A stretch of DNA of 64,000 nucleotides from Theocolax elegans (lineage: Eukaryota; Arthropoda; Insecta; Hymenoptera; Cerocephalidae). The translations under genes were made by a program, and so were the position numbers. Location: positions 2,094,598-2,158,597 of the forward strand of contig CM047431.1 in the NCBI GenBank assembly GCA_026168455.1. Reading direction: 5' to 3'. Shown here piece by piece: positions 55,228 to 64,000 of the stretch (its first letter is position 1; each line of letters starts with the position of its first letter). The notes below the pieces were generated by a model, which saw only the letters and a list, made by a program, of their open reading frames with translations, did no database searches and was not told the DNA's origin.

Positions 55228-57627
55228 ATGGCCGAACACGTCGAACAAATGCATATATTACTCGAGGGTACCGCCGGTAGAGAGAGACGTAATATGAAGC
55301 GGACGATCGCCAAAATGGCGGATGAACATGTCGGTCGAGAGTTAGCGTCACGACGGCTGTGTGCCGCCGGATCAAGCGCTGCGTTGCGGGACAGGTTATT
55401 GCGTGCCTGGTTGCGGGAAGCCGAACCGGATAATGATAATATTCCATGGTACGAGTGGGACGAAGACCATGCGGAAATACGTAAGGAGTCGGTAAGCGCA
55501 GGTGCTTACCGAGCAAAGGTGATGATGGCAGTCGATAATGCTGCCAAGCAAAGACGAAGGTGGAAGAAGAGCGTTGTCACTACAGATAAGGGAGTAGGTG
55601 ACAGAGAGACGGTAACCTCTGAAGATGGTAGCTTAGCGGACAGTGAGGCGGATAGTGAATTTCGGCCAAGCGGAACTGATAGAGAAAATGCAGCCGACAA
55701 GAGAGTTCCAACGTACACGACGGTCGCCACGCAGACTACCTGCACGTATTCTAATACGTTTACGACGCAGTCTGGGTTAGGCTTGCCGATTACGTCGTCG
55801 GTTGCGTTACCATCGACTAGTTATGAGCCAACGCCTCTCACAATTCCGCCGGAGTTGTGTAATTATATCCGCCAGCATCCGACCGAATGGGATAAGTTAA
55901 TGACACAACTAGGTGTATTTCCCGTTAGGTCTAATCAGGTTCCGCCGGTAGAGAGTAGGAGTGATCGAGAAGCCGCATTGAGTCCGAGTGGTCCTAGGAA
56001 GTCGTATAAGAAGAGGAGTATTATTCCCGCCGAATCCGATGCATTCATACCGTCAGGCCGATCCGACACTGAGTCTGGTAACTCTAGTGCGGAGGGGGCG
56101 AATCCAAAACGGAGGAAGAGCACAAAACCGGCAAAGAAGACTGCGCAGTCGAAGAGTAAACAGCCAAAGAGTATGGCGAACTCTACGAGATGCAGTACGG
56201 CGATCAAACCGATTGATTTGAAAGACGTGGAATCAGCGTTAAATCAATGCGATTTGCCGGATTGCCATGAGGACAGTCATAAGCAGAATGCTTCCGCCGG
56301 TAGTGTAGTGAGCAGTGGCTCAAAGAGACGAAAGCTCGCGCGGATTAATTCCAGCGAATCGGAGAATGATTCCGATGAAGGGTTCACGCGCGTGCGGTCT
56401 CGAAGAGAGAAGTCGTCCAGCCCAATCAGTCTGAAACCAGACGAGAGTCTTCGAAGCATGAAAGTGCTAAAGAGCTGGGGGCTGAGGTTTGCTGGTGATG
56501 AGAGAGAGATGCCCGACGAGTTCCTCAGTCAGTTGGATGATTGTAGGAAGAGCGCTGGTTTGACAGATGCACAATTGCTAGGTGCATTGCCGTGCATATT
56601 GAGCAAGGACGCCAGCCGGTGGTGTAGGTCGACGAAGACGCAAATAGCATCGTGGCGCGATTTTCGGCGTCAGTTCCGACACCAATTTATAGGTGAATTC
56701 GACCACGAGGATTTGCTGGACGAGTTGCGCCGACGAACACAAGGAAAGGGAGAAAAGATTACGCGATATCTCTCTAACCTGCGAATAATCGTCGGACACT
56801 TTAAGAAACCACCGTCGGAGAAAGTGTTAGTAGAGACAGCGTATCGAAATCTTCTGCCGGAGTATAGGACTGCGATGGCAAGCAAACTCGTAGAAGATTT
56901 CAAAGACCTGGAGTACTATGGGCGGAAGTGGGAACGCCAGCAGGAGTTGAACAGCCGGTATACCCCGCCACCGCCGGTTGAGAAGTCGAGAATCCCTGGA
57001 GCAGCATACAAGGGACGATCGACAAAGCAAAAGGTCGCCGCGCTGTCGGATGTAGACATGGAGGAAGCCGCCGAAGTTCGAGTTGATAGAAAGGTTGCTG
57101 CAAGCAAAAAGGCGAAGCAAGCAGCAACAAAGGAGGTAGCGGAAAAGTCGAAGCGTCAGAAGAAGGACGTGTTGTCGAGCGTGGCTGCGGAAGTGCAAGT
57201 AGCTCAGAAGCCGACTTACGCCGCAGTTGTAAATCGGGGTTTGCCGACTAGATCGACGAATTCTGCTGCCAAGTGGGAGAGTAAGCCGTACGCCCGTCAG
57301 CAGAAGGTTGCACCGCCGAATGGAACGAGCAATGCAACATTTCAGTCGAAGTCGCCAGGTCGTCGGGAATTTTATGGTCCCTGCTTCAACTGCCAGGTGG
57401 TAGGGCATAGAGCAGCAGAATGCCCGAATGCCAAGTGTTTTCTGTGTGCCAAGACGGGACATCGAGCGGCGCAATGCCCAGAGAAGGTGTTCAGACCGCA
57501 GTCGCCGTCACACAGATCGCAAGAGTCGTGTCAGATGTGCGGTAAACCAGGAGCGGTTTTCCGCAATTGTCCTGACTGTGCCGAAGTACGTGTCAAGTTG
57601 GGAAACTTGTTGGCTGGGGGACAGTAA
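55228..57627 (+). CDS. Large Gag of the gag-pro element
   Basis: 799 residues with an intact frame, starting ATGGCCGAACAC after aatttaaa. An N-terminal SAP-like helix-loop-helix lies at about residues 33-63 (ASRRLCAAGSSAALRDRLLR). A long charged low-complexity region follows (about 100-400; Ser/Lys/Arg-rich). A capsid-type domain is at about 405-565 (LKSWGLRFAGDEREMPDEFL, WRDFRRQFRHQFIGEF, LVETAYRNLLPEYRTAM). Two CCHC knuckles lie at about 718-750 (CFNCQVVGHRAAEC, CFLCAKTGHRAAQC), with a third degenerate one, CQMCGKPGAVFRNC, that lacks the His. Gag assembles the particle and binds RNA; a SAP-like motif could add DNA or chromatin contact (inference). It ends at TAA 57,625-57,627 inside the frameshift stem-loop. 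Confidence 0.9.
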   Translation: MAEHVEQMHILLEGTAGRERRNMKRTIAKMADEHVGRELASRRLCAAGSSAALRDRLLRAWLREAEPDNDNIPWYEWDEDHAEIRKESVSAGAYRAKVMMAVDNAAKQRRRWKKSVVTTDKGVGDRETVTSEDGSLADSEADSEFRPSGTDRENAADKRVPTYTTVATQTTCTYSNTFTTQSGLGLPITSSVALPSTSYEPTPLTIPPELCNYIRQHPTEWDKLMTQLGVFPVRSNQVPPVESRSDREAALSPSGPRKSYKKRSIIPAESDAFIPSGRSDTESGNSSAEGANPKRRKSTKPAKKTAQSKSKQPKSMANSTRCSTAIKPIDLKDVESALNQCDLPDCHEDSHKQNASAGSVVSSGSKRRKLARINSSESENDSDEGFTRVRSRREKSSSPISLKPDESLRSMKVLKSWGLRFAGDEREMPDEFLSQLDDCRKSAGLTDAQLLGALPCILSKDASRWCRSTKTQIASWRDFRRQFRHQFIGEFDHEDLLDELRRRTQGKGEKITRYLSNLRIIVGHFKKPPSEKVLVETAYRNLLPEYRTAMASKLVEDFKDLEYYGRKWERQQELNSRYTPPPPVEKSRIPGAAYKGRSTKQKVAALSDVDMEEAAEVRVDRKVAASKKAKQAATKEVAEKSKRQKKDVLSSVAAEVQVAQKPTYAAVVNRGLPTRSTNSAAKWESKPYARQQKVAPPNGTSNATFQSKSPGRREFYGPCFNCQVVGHRAAECPNAKCFLCAKTGHRAAQCPEKVFRPQSPSHRSQESCQMCGKPGAVFRNCPDCAEVRVKLGNLLAGGQ

Positions 57628-57645
57628 GTCCGCTGGTCCCCCAGC
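57600..57645 (+). promoter_or_regulatory. Programmed -1 ribosomal frameshift signal
   Basis: Slippery heptamer GGGAAAC (57,600-57,606) lies in the gag frame as G-GGA-AAC. A 6-base spacer TTGTTG follows, then a perfect 10-bp stem GCTGGGGGAC (57,613-57,622) / GTCCCCCAGC (57,636-57,645) with a 13-base loop. The gag stop codon lies in the loop. The -1 frame is open from 57,606 straight into the protease. Confidence 0.88.
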
Positions 57646-58613
57646 AGCACTCCTTTAATCTCGCCGGAAAGGTTAACTATAATCCGCCGGTGGAGAAGCA
57701 GGAGAATGCCGTAGGTGGTGAAGAGAGGCAAGCCGAGAATCACGTTACGCCGGAGGTAGACATAAAGCGGTTGAAGAAACGAGGTCTATGTTTTCTCCAG
57801 CCGGAAGCCGTTGATTATTCGATAGGTGAAGCGGAATATTCGCGGAAAAGTCTACAAACGTTTCGTGAAAGGGTGAGGCAAAAGGAGAGTGAAGTCGCCA
57901 CGCCAGTACAGCCCAATGAGGATCTCGAAGAAGAACGAGAATTCTCGAGGCTATACATAGTGCAACGCGCCGTAGAGATGCTCTCAGCCCCATCGCCGCT
58001 TGACTTGCCGGTAGAGAAGGAGGTAGATTGTATTCCGACGCCGAATCCAAGAAGTATGGGAGCGATTCCCAAGAGAACGCGGACGGAATTATGTATTTCG
58101 CCGCCGAATGGTGAGAATGAGCAAGAAGTCCGTCAAGACGACGAGAATGTAGCAGCTACGTCGGCCGATAATAGGAATTTCCTAGAACTGAATCTCGGAG
58201 GAGAGAGTTATAGTGCGCTGTTTGATCCAGGTGCCATGATTTCGCTCGCTGGACCTAAAGTAATGGAGAGATTCAGAAGCCGGTTGGAACCATGTGAGAC
58301 AGCAATTAAAAGCGTCACAGGAGATGTTCGCCGAGTAATAGGAATCCTAAATATTAGTTTGGAAATAGACGGATACACCGAAATAATTCCGCTCAAAGCC
58401 ATGAATGTCCTAGACCATGATGTTATACTAGGCATGGACTTCTGCCGGATTTTCGACGTAGATACCCGCCTAGGTCGGGGAGAGTGGCGAGCCCGGGAAG
58501 GTAAATGGAGAACCTTCGCCGTCACAAAGGAAGACAGGAGAATAATCCCCGCCGGTGGTAGAGGGGAGGTTAGGGTAGGCCCTACGGCAAGAGTACCCGT
58601 CAGGGAGCCCTAA
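57606..58613 (+). CDS. Protease domain (Gag-Pro extension)
   Basis: Translated in the -1 frame from the slip at 57,606 to the TAA at 58,611-58,613, giving about 335 residues after the slip. The N-terminal part is charged. From about 58,170 a retropepsin-like fold appears: LNLGGESYSALFDPGAMISL, with DPG at the catalytic position, and HDVILGMDFCRIF as the conserved ILG strand. It ends with PTARVPVREP, close to where RT would begin in a complete Pol. It likely cleaves Gag. The change from DTG/DSG to DPG leaves the catalytic Asp in place; activity is untested. Confidence 0.85.
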   Translation, partial: LVGWGTVSPLVPQQHSFNLAGKVNYNPPVEKQENAVGGEERQAENHVTPEVDIKRLKKRGLCFLQPEAVDYSIGEAEYSRKSLQTFRERVRQKESEVATPVQPNEDLEEEREFSRLYIVQRAVEMLSAPSPLDLPVEKEVDCIPTPNPRSMGAIPKRTRTELCISPPNGENEQEVRQDDENVAATSADNRNFLELNLGGESYSALFDPGAMISLAGPKVMERFRSRLEPCETAIKSVTGDVRRVIGILNISLEIDGYTEIIPLKAMNVLDHDVILGMDFCRIFDVDTRLGRGEWRAREGKWRTFAVTKEDRRIIPAGGRGEVRVGPTARVPVREP

Positions 58614-59080
58614 GAAGAGTAGAAGAAGAAGAAAAGAAGAAGAAGAAACCGCCGGTAGTTGTGAGGAAGAAGAAAGATGTACATAATAGAGTTAAGATGT
58701 AGTATATAAGAAGAAAAACCGTCGGTAGTGGAGGAGAATGCGCCGGAAGAGAGAGGGAATAGGTATAATAATATAAATTTTTTTTTAATTATTCTATTTT
58801 CTATTTTTATTATTTATTTTTATTTTATAATGGTGGTGGTTATTGATAAATAAATAAAAATTAAAATGTGCAATTCGGTCCGACGCCCGTGCGAGGGAAG
58901 AAGTAGTATCACGAACGAATCGTTGTTAGGAGAATAGTAGTAGTTGTATGAGTTATTTTAAATTATATGATATATAATTGAGGGTAATAAGCAGTTGTTT
59001 AATGAGTAAAAGTAGTTGAAGTAAGATGTTGTAGTAAACCGAAGGACACCGGGGGTGTTTCGGTTTAGGAGGGGGCTGTT
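58614..59080 (+). other. Non-coding tail of the gag-pro element
   Basis: Begins with an AAG-rich run (58,614-58,675) and is otherwise AT-rich with two or three ccgccggt-like words. No frame of note and no RT motif. This is where pol would normally be. Confidence 0.8.
59067..59075 (+). promoter_or_regulatory. Polypurine tract candidate
   Basis: AGGAGGGGG, separated from the 3' LTR start by ctgtt. Confidence 0.6.
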
Positions 59081-61107
59081 TGTGACGTTGTAAAATACAA
59101 CGCACAAGTACATGCACATGGCTTGTATTTACAAGTCATGTGCATGCATAACTGTTAACTTTATTATAGCTCGCGATCGCGTCGCAGGTAGCGAATCCCT
59201 CGCAGGCGGACCGAAGTGCACCGATGCACTTTTAAAAATAAACACTGATACCCACGGTATGGGTATGTTTTAGCACGGAGCCGACGAACGACGCGACCGA
59301 TATCCGACGGTAGTACGCGGACTACGACCGAGACCCCGGCCGAGAGGTATCGTGAGCCAAGGACCGAGCCCAGGTCGTCTCACGATACCTGGCGTATCCG
59401 CTGCTGATGACAACAAGACGGGAGGTTAGGCGGCGTCCTAACCTCAACCGTCACACGTGCTCAGCAGACGACGACGGCTGAGATGGCGCACGGGTGCGCG
59501 CACGCCCGAACTGCGTGCTAGTAGTCGGGAGAGCCAGGGTGCTCCCCCACCTTACACCCGTATACCGGGGAACGCGGCACCGACGGCGACGCTCGTGCGG
59601 CACTAGGCGTGGTGCGCGGGAAGGGGGGATCACTCGAGCAGCGAGAGTGTTGCGCGCGCGAAGACGCTCGAGTGAGCGACCGTAGTGGGATAATGGGTGG
59701 GAGCGCGCGGAGCGAGGGGAGCGCGAGTAGAGTAGGAGTCGCGGTATACCTAATTTATACGGTATGCCGCGGCATATTAGGATGGATATGTATAGATATA
59801 TACGGTGCGCGCACACCTATGTATGCGTATATACTATAGTATATAGCGCGCACCCGTATATTAGCTTAATTAATTATTTTAATCAGATAGCGTAGTTAGT
59901 TAATTAAGTAAAATTATATGGATCCGTCGGTAGAGTTGGGGCGATTCGTAATAATTTTAAAGTATGTATATAGTTGTAAATAGCGGAGGACATGAATTAA
60001 ATTTTAATTGTGTATGAGTGTGTCGGGAATAGTTAGTATTAATTACATAGCCGGTAGGCACGGGGCGGCAGCACCGACTGGGTTACCAATATGGTAATTC
60101 ATTATTTGTAATGCGCGCCTTCCGAGTGTCGGGAATGATTGGTTGCGTGATCGACCCAATAATGAACCGGTTGGTGGTGACGTAAACCACTATTATTGGG
60201 TAATCGGCCTTGACGGAAATAAGATCAAGGCTGACTACGCGTATCGATCACGCAATCAACCACCCTAATCAACGCCGGTAGATAAGGCATATAGTAAGAT
60301 AGAGCAGGATAGCGATAGGGTGGGGGGAAAAATCCTTATTTTTGGGGATCAAGTCACGCTGCGAGCCGGATGAAGAAGCCGGTCTCGAGGATTCGCTACC
60401 TGATCGTCCGAGGAGATAGTCGATTCGCTACCTGATCGTCCGAGGAGATAGTCGATTCGCTACCTGATCGTCCGACGAGGCAGTCGATTTTTGGCAGAGT
60501 AGTAGTTTTAGAGGCAGAGTAGCCATTTCTATTGTTGCGAGTTGAGTTAAAGTAGTAGTCGAGTAGAGTAGGGTCGAGCGGAGTTGTCTTGGAGCTGAGA
60601 AGAGTCAATTAGGCGAGTAGTATTTACGGTTAGCCCGACGGGCGGCCGAATTATTTTAATAATAATATTTTATTAATTGCCGGACGGGCGGAGTGGTGTG
60701 AGAGAGGGTGTGCACGTGTGTGTGAGTCGGTCGCGAGTCGCGTTCATTATTGTGTCGGTGCCGGAATTTATAATTTTCTTTGAATTTTGAATTCTTGAAT
60801 AAATGAGTTGTGATTAAAGATTAAATTCGTGAGTGTTATTTTAAGTAATTTTCCTTTACTCTGAAAGCCGCCGGTTCCGAGGTGGCCAGCCGTCGGGATT
60901 CCCTCTGTGACGAGGAGTCGAGGTGGAGATTTGCCGGGTTGCCGAGTCGTTTTGTAAAGTAGTTATTTTATTTTTATTTAAATATCGCCAGGCGCCCAAC
61001 TAAATATAAATCGGCGATATATAGCCATTTTCAACGTCGCTACGACGGAACCTCCGTCGGTCTTTAATTTAATTTAATTAGATTTTTCCCGACGAAAAGT
61101 AGCGTCG

Positions 61108-61109
<2 letters not shown>
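59081..61109 (+). repeat. 3' LTR (2029 bp)
   Basis: Same length and nearly the same sequence as the 5' LTR, including the three-way-junction fold and the 32-bp triple repeat. It ends in GTCGCA, then (TA)n. Confidence 0.92.
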
Positions 61110-61145
<36 letters not shown>

Positions 61146-61662
61146 ATACATTTATGCATAAGGAAGTTAACCATCAAATTTTGATGACGGAATAATTTTT
61201 TCATAAGTAATTTGAATGAAATAATCTTATTATCATGCAATTCATTGTGCATATATATGTAATATATGTGAATTAAATATGGAGAGAAAATTAAATGTAT
61301 TAAAATATAAAGTCGTCTGACACAATGCAAGAGCTATCAGAAGGAAGTTTTTATGTATACTGCATTTTTATAATTACTTTTTGAATAAGTAATGGTTATA
61401 TATTAGTAATAATTAAAATGTACATACCAATATACTCGTATACTTATTGTTTTTTAAAAACTCGATGCAATTCTGGCTTTATCTCTATATGCCAATTATG
61501 TTTAATTGATAATTCAAATAAATTTTTGTTTTGTTTTTGTAACTCCCATATTGAATGTATCATATTGATGTTTATAATATTGAATTGCCATAGCAACAAT
61601 ACTATTGTAAAAAGAACATATTGAAATAACCAAAACCATAGTAGAGTAGATTGAGAGTAAAA
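61110..61662. other. (TA)n flank and AT-rich upstream region of the host-like gene
   Basis: TA microsatellite to about 61,141, then AT-rich DNA. No other gene seen. Confidence 0.6.
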
Positions 61663-62533
61663 ATGTCTGAAAAAAAAATATATTATGCTGCTTTAAAATG
61701 TCTAGATGACAGAACAAGGATATATTACAAAAAAACCAGTTGTATTTATTTAAAGAAAAATGATTATAAAAATAAAGATAATCACATAGAACCAAAATCT
61801 CTGGAGGATTTTAATACAATGCATACATATTATGTATATTGGTCTCTATGCAAAAGATCATGTAGACCTCAAGACAAATGCTGCAAATTTTACAAGGCTT
61901 ACATTTTGAGCTTAGGAGGTAATTACCATTATATTATATTACTATGATTATACTATTCGTTGAAATTTTGCTCTTTAATCTGCTTCACTTTATTTCTCAA
62001 ATTTTTAATTCAAATTTTTAATTTTAATGGATTTTAAAATAGAATTAAAATTGTAATATTTGCTACAAGTCAAGCATGCTTCTAATTTTTCACAAAATTT
62101 AGCCTCAAATATTTTGCCTCAAGTATTATTTCTAATATTTAGTCAAAAATTTTTCTGCTTGCATGAAAATGAAAGTAAGCAATAACGAATGTGGTATTTG
62201 TTTTTAGTATTTTCACTCACACATAGTATTGCAAGGATTGCATGCTTTGACATATTTCAAACCATCGATATAAATTATTTAAAGTTATTTGAGTTCAATG
62301 TTTATTTAATTTTTACGTGAACATCCAACTTTATCTATATATATTTTGATATAGTGAAACTATTGTATTATAATTTTGTATTAAATATTTTTAAATAATT
62401 TTAAGAAACACTAGAGCAAGCTGAGAAAAGAGTGAATGAGAGGAAAAAGAGGTTAATTTACAAAAAAAAAGTTAATTTAACTACGTCATCAAGTTATAGC
62501 GACGATGAAGTGGAAGCTGCTAAAAACAACTCT
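61663..62533 (+). CDS. Two-exon start of an uncharacterised host-like gene
   Basis: Exon 1 (61,663-61,918) starts ATGTCTGAAAAA (MSEKKIYYAALKCLDDRTR). It is Cys-rich at its end (YWSLCKRSCRPQDKCCKFYK) and stops at a phase-1 GT donor (61,919). Exon 2 (62,406-62,533) follows a T-rich tract and AG. It restores the frame and reads TLEQAEKRVNERKKRLIYKK, then TTSSSYSDDEVEAAKNNS, ending at GTGAGT. The second exon is predicted coiled coil plus an acidic Ser-rich patch. The match of phase and good splice sites support a real gene whose later exons lie beyond what I can recognise. I do not know the family; an insect-specific nuclear protein is possible. Confidence 0.55.
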
Positions 62534-64000
62534 GTGAGTATATTTACATCATATAAACCTTTTAAATAATACAAATTTCTTTTATTTCTATTTTTTTAAC
62601 TCATTTCATTATTGAATGTGTATAGTTTTTTTACAAATGATGATAAATGATTATAATAAAATATAACAATTTTATAAGATTTAAGATTTTATTTGAAATA
62701 ATAATTGGAAGTAATTTAATAGTTATTGCTATAAAGAAAATAACCTTTACCTGTAGACCTAAATAGATGTATTTAAGTAATATTATCTGTAGTACTGGAA
62801 CAATATTACCATTATTTGTTGACATCAAATGATTTATCCTTTATTTAAATATAATGATATAAAAAGAATTGTTCATTATCTTGACTATGTAAAATGCATC
62901 TCTATGAAATTATTTAGTCTATCAATCGTTACCTGTATTATCTAAAAGTTACAACAAAGTGTTTTTAAAAATTAATAATATATATATTTAAATATATTTG
63001 TATGTGTATATATACATATATATGTATATGTATATATACACAAAAATTATGGTACAAGATAACATTTTTTGCAATACCTATTATGATTATGCTATTCCAC
63101 ACAACAATAATGGAAAAGGTTTTCAGCTAATTACCTATGCAAAGATCCTTGTCATTTCTCGTTTAGAAATTCATAAGTGGTGTTATAATTTAAGCTTGCA
63201 CTTTTGCACGGGTGTAATTTGCAACAAGTGGCAATCTGCCATGTGGGGTACACTGCACCATCCTCTGCCTATAAAAATAGGTTTCGAAATATCTGGAATT
63301 AGCTATCTAATTATGCTAATTAAGCTATTTACACATTTTCTATAATTTGCACCAAAAATATTGAATATCTGTAATTTTAAAAGTCATATGTTCCATCTTC
63401 GTTTCTATTTGTTTTTTAAAGATTTATCTAGCAGAGAAAAATTGCACAAAAGCTAATATAATTTGCACAGCAATAATATATCGTAGAAATTTATTAATTA
63501 ATCCGTAAATAAAAATGCAATGTCAGCGTTAAATGCATTGTAACGGTGTGCTTGCCTAGGGGAAAAACAATCGAGTTGTCCGTCTTATAACCACATAGTT
63601 CCTGGCGAACAAACCTGACTAGTATCGCCGACTTGGTATCTCATACTCGATGATTAAACAGAATATATATCTATATATATGACGTTTACAAATATTTCTC
63701 GCGTAGCGGCTGGGGTTACCTACGTTAACCGTCACACGTGTCGTCGCGATCTCTCTCCGTATCGGTCGTCCTGCGCGCAACCACTCTCTCACAAATTGCC
63801 GATTTTCGTTGCGCGAGCATCGGCCGTTCGAGTCGTTGGCTATATCTATATCTATATATAGCGCTCATCATTACCTACCGAATTCGTATAATGGTAAATA
63901 ATATCACTTACCATTACAGCATGTAACAGAGTAAGATGACATACTTATGCGTGTATGCTATAGATATTTAAAATCAATGTCATGTACATTTTTCTAGAAC
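62534..64000. other. Intron or intergenic sequence
   Basis: Mostly AT-rich with a TA/TG microsatellite near 62,980-63,040. A GC-richer stretch at about 63,690-63,840 stands out and could be a promoter or exon, but I find no coding signature. The 115-codon frame at 62,998-63,345 begins in microsatellite and has no domain. Confidence 0.4.

Larger units (their letters stand above)
52384..61109 (+). mobile_element. Gag-Pro LTR retrotransposon with 2-kb LTRs and no pol
   Basis: 8726 bp. Two LTRs of 2029 bp each, a tRNA-Lys-type primer site, a leader of about 0.8 kb, gag, a protease frame reached by -1 frameshifting, a 0.47-kb tail and a purine tract. There is no RT, RNase H or integrase in any frame between 58,614 and 59,080. 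Near-identical LTRs indicate recent insertion, so the missing enzymes must come from another element. Flanks on both sides are TA-rich, so the target duplication cannot be read with certainty. Confidence 0.88.

Noticed and set aside
55223..57743. Minus-strand frames up to 215 codons opposite gag
   Set aside because: Shadows of the intact plus-strand Gag, with Leu/Arg/Ser-rich composition typical of antisense reading.
58614..59080. A frameshifted RT hidden after the gag-pro protease
   Set aside because: The interval is under 470 bases, AAG/AT-rich, and none of the frames shows RT motifs.

Overview
This window looks like repeat-dense nuclear DNA of an insect, plausibly a hymenopteran such as an ant (inference). 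It is AT-rich and carries spliced gene fragments. It holds R1-clade non-LTR retrotransposons, Ty3/Gypsy-type LTR elements, a Helitron fragment and several MITEs. It contains one 100-base assembly gap. Almost all recognisable coding sequence belongs to mobile elements. The host-like sequence is two mirror-image copies of an LST8 (mTOR-complex WD40 protein) pseudogene near the left end and a two-exon uncharacterised gene start near the right end.

Layout. 1-10 kb: AT-rich sequence, a tRNA-like pol III unit, a large palindrome (arms 1558-3630 and 4166-5886) carrying the LST8 pseudogene, a Helitron-like block with a 197-bp satellite, MITEs and the gap. 10.7-27.5 kb: a rearranged array of one dead R1-clade element (called LINE-A here, minus strand). 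Its (AC)n-rich borders suggest a microsatellite-targeting Waldo/Mino-type element. LINE-A is interrupted at one site by a 1.3-kb element without an ORF that resembles an internally deleted derivative of a second R1-clade element (LINE-B). The RT half and the EN/ORF1 half of LINE-A are each present three times, joined at short microhomologies. 27.5-42 kb: a 6.2-kb LINE-B copy with a 13-bp target-site duplication, followed by two 5'-truncated segmental copies that share its flank and its nonsense mutations. 42-46 kb: a CR1/Jockey-like RT fragment, two TTAA-flanked MITEs and degraded coding sequence.

46-52 kb: a Ty3/Gypsy retrotransposon on the minus strand (335-bp LTRs, gag, protease, broken RT, RNase H, integrase) plus a tandem remnant with a third LTR. 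52.4-61.1 kb: the most distinctive feature, an 8.7-kb LTR element with 2029-bp, nearly identical LTRs, a tRNA-Lys-type primer site, a large Gag and a protease, but no reverse transcriptase, RNase H or integrase. The protease frame is joined to gag by a textbook -1 frameshift signal (GGGAAAC, 6-nt spacer, 10-bp GC-rich stem). Its LTRs carry a three-way-junction RNA fold. It appears recently mobile and must borrow polymerase and integrase in trans.

How the pieces relate. Non-autonomous elements that depend on autonomous relatives recur here: the ORF-less LINE-B derivative, the gag-pro LTR element and the MITEs. Many breaks are shared between copies, so much of the 11-42 kb region grew by segmental duplication (or assembly stitching) after the elements had died, not by new retrotransposition.
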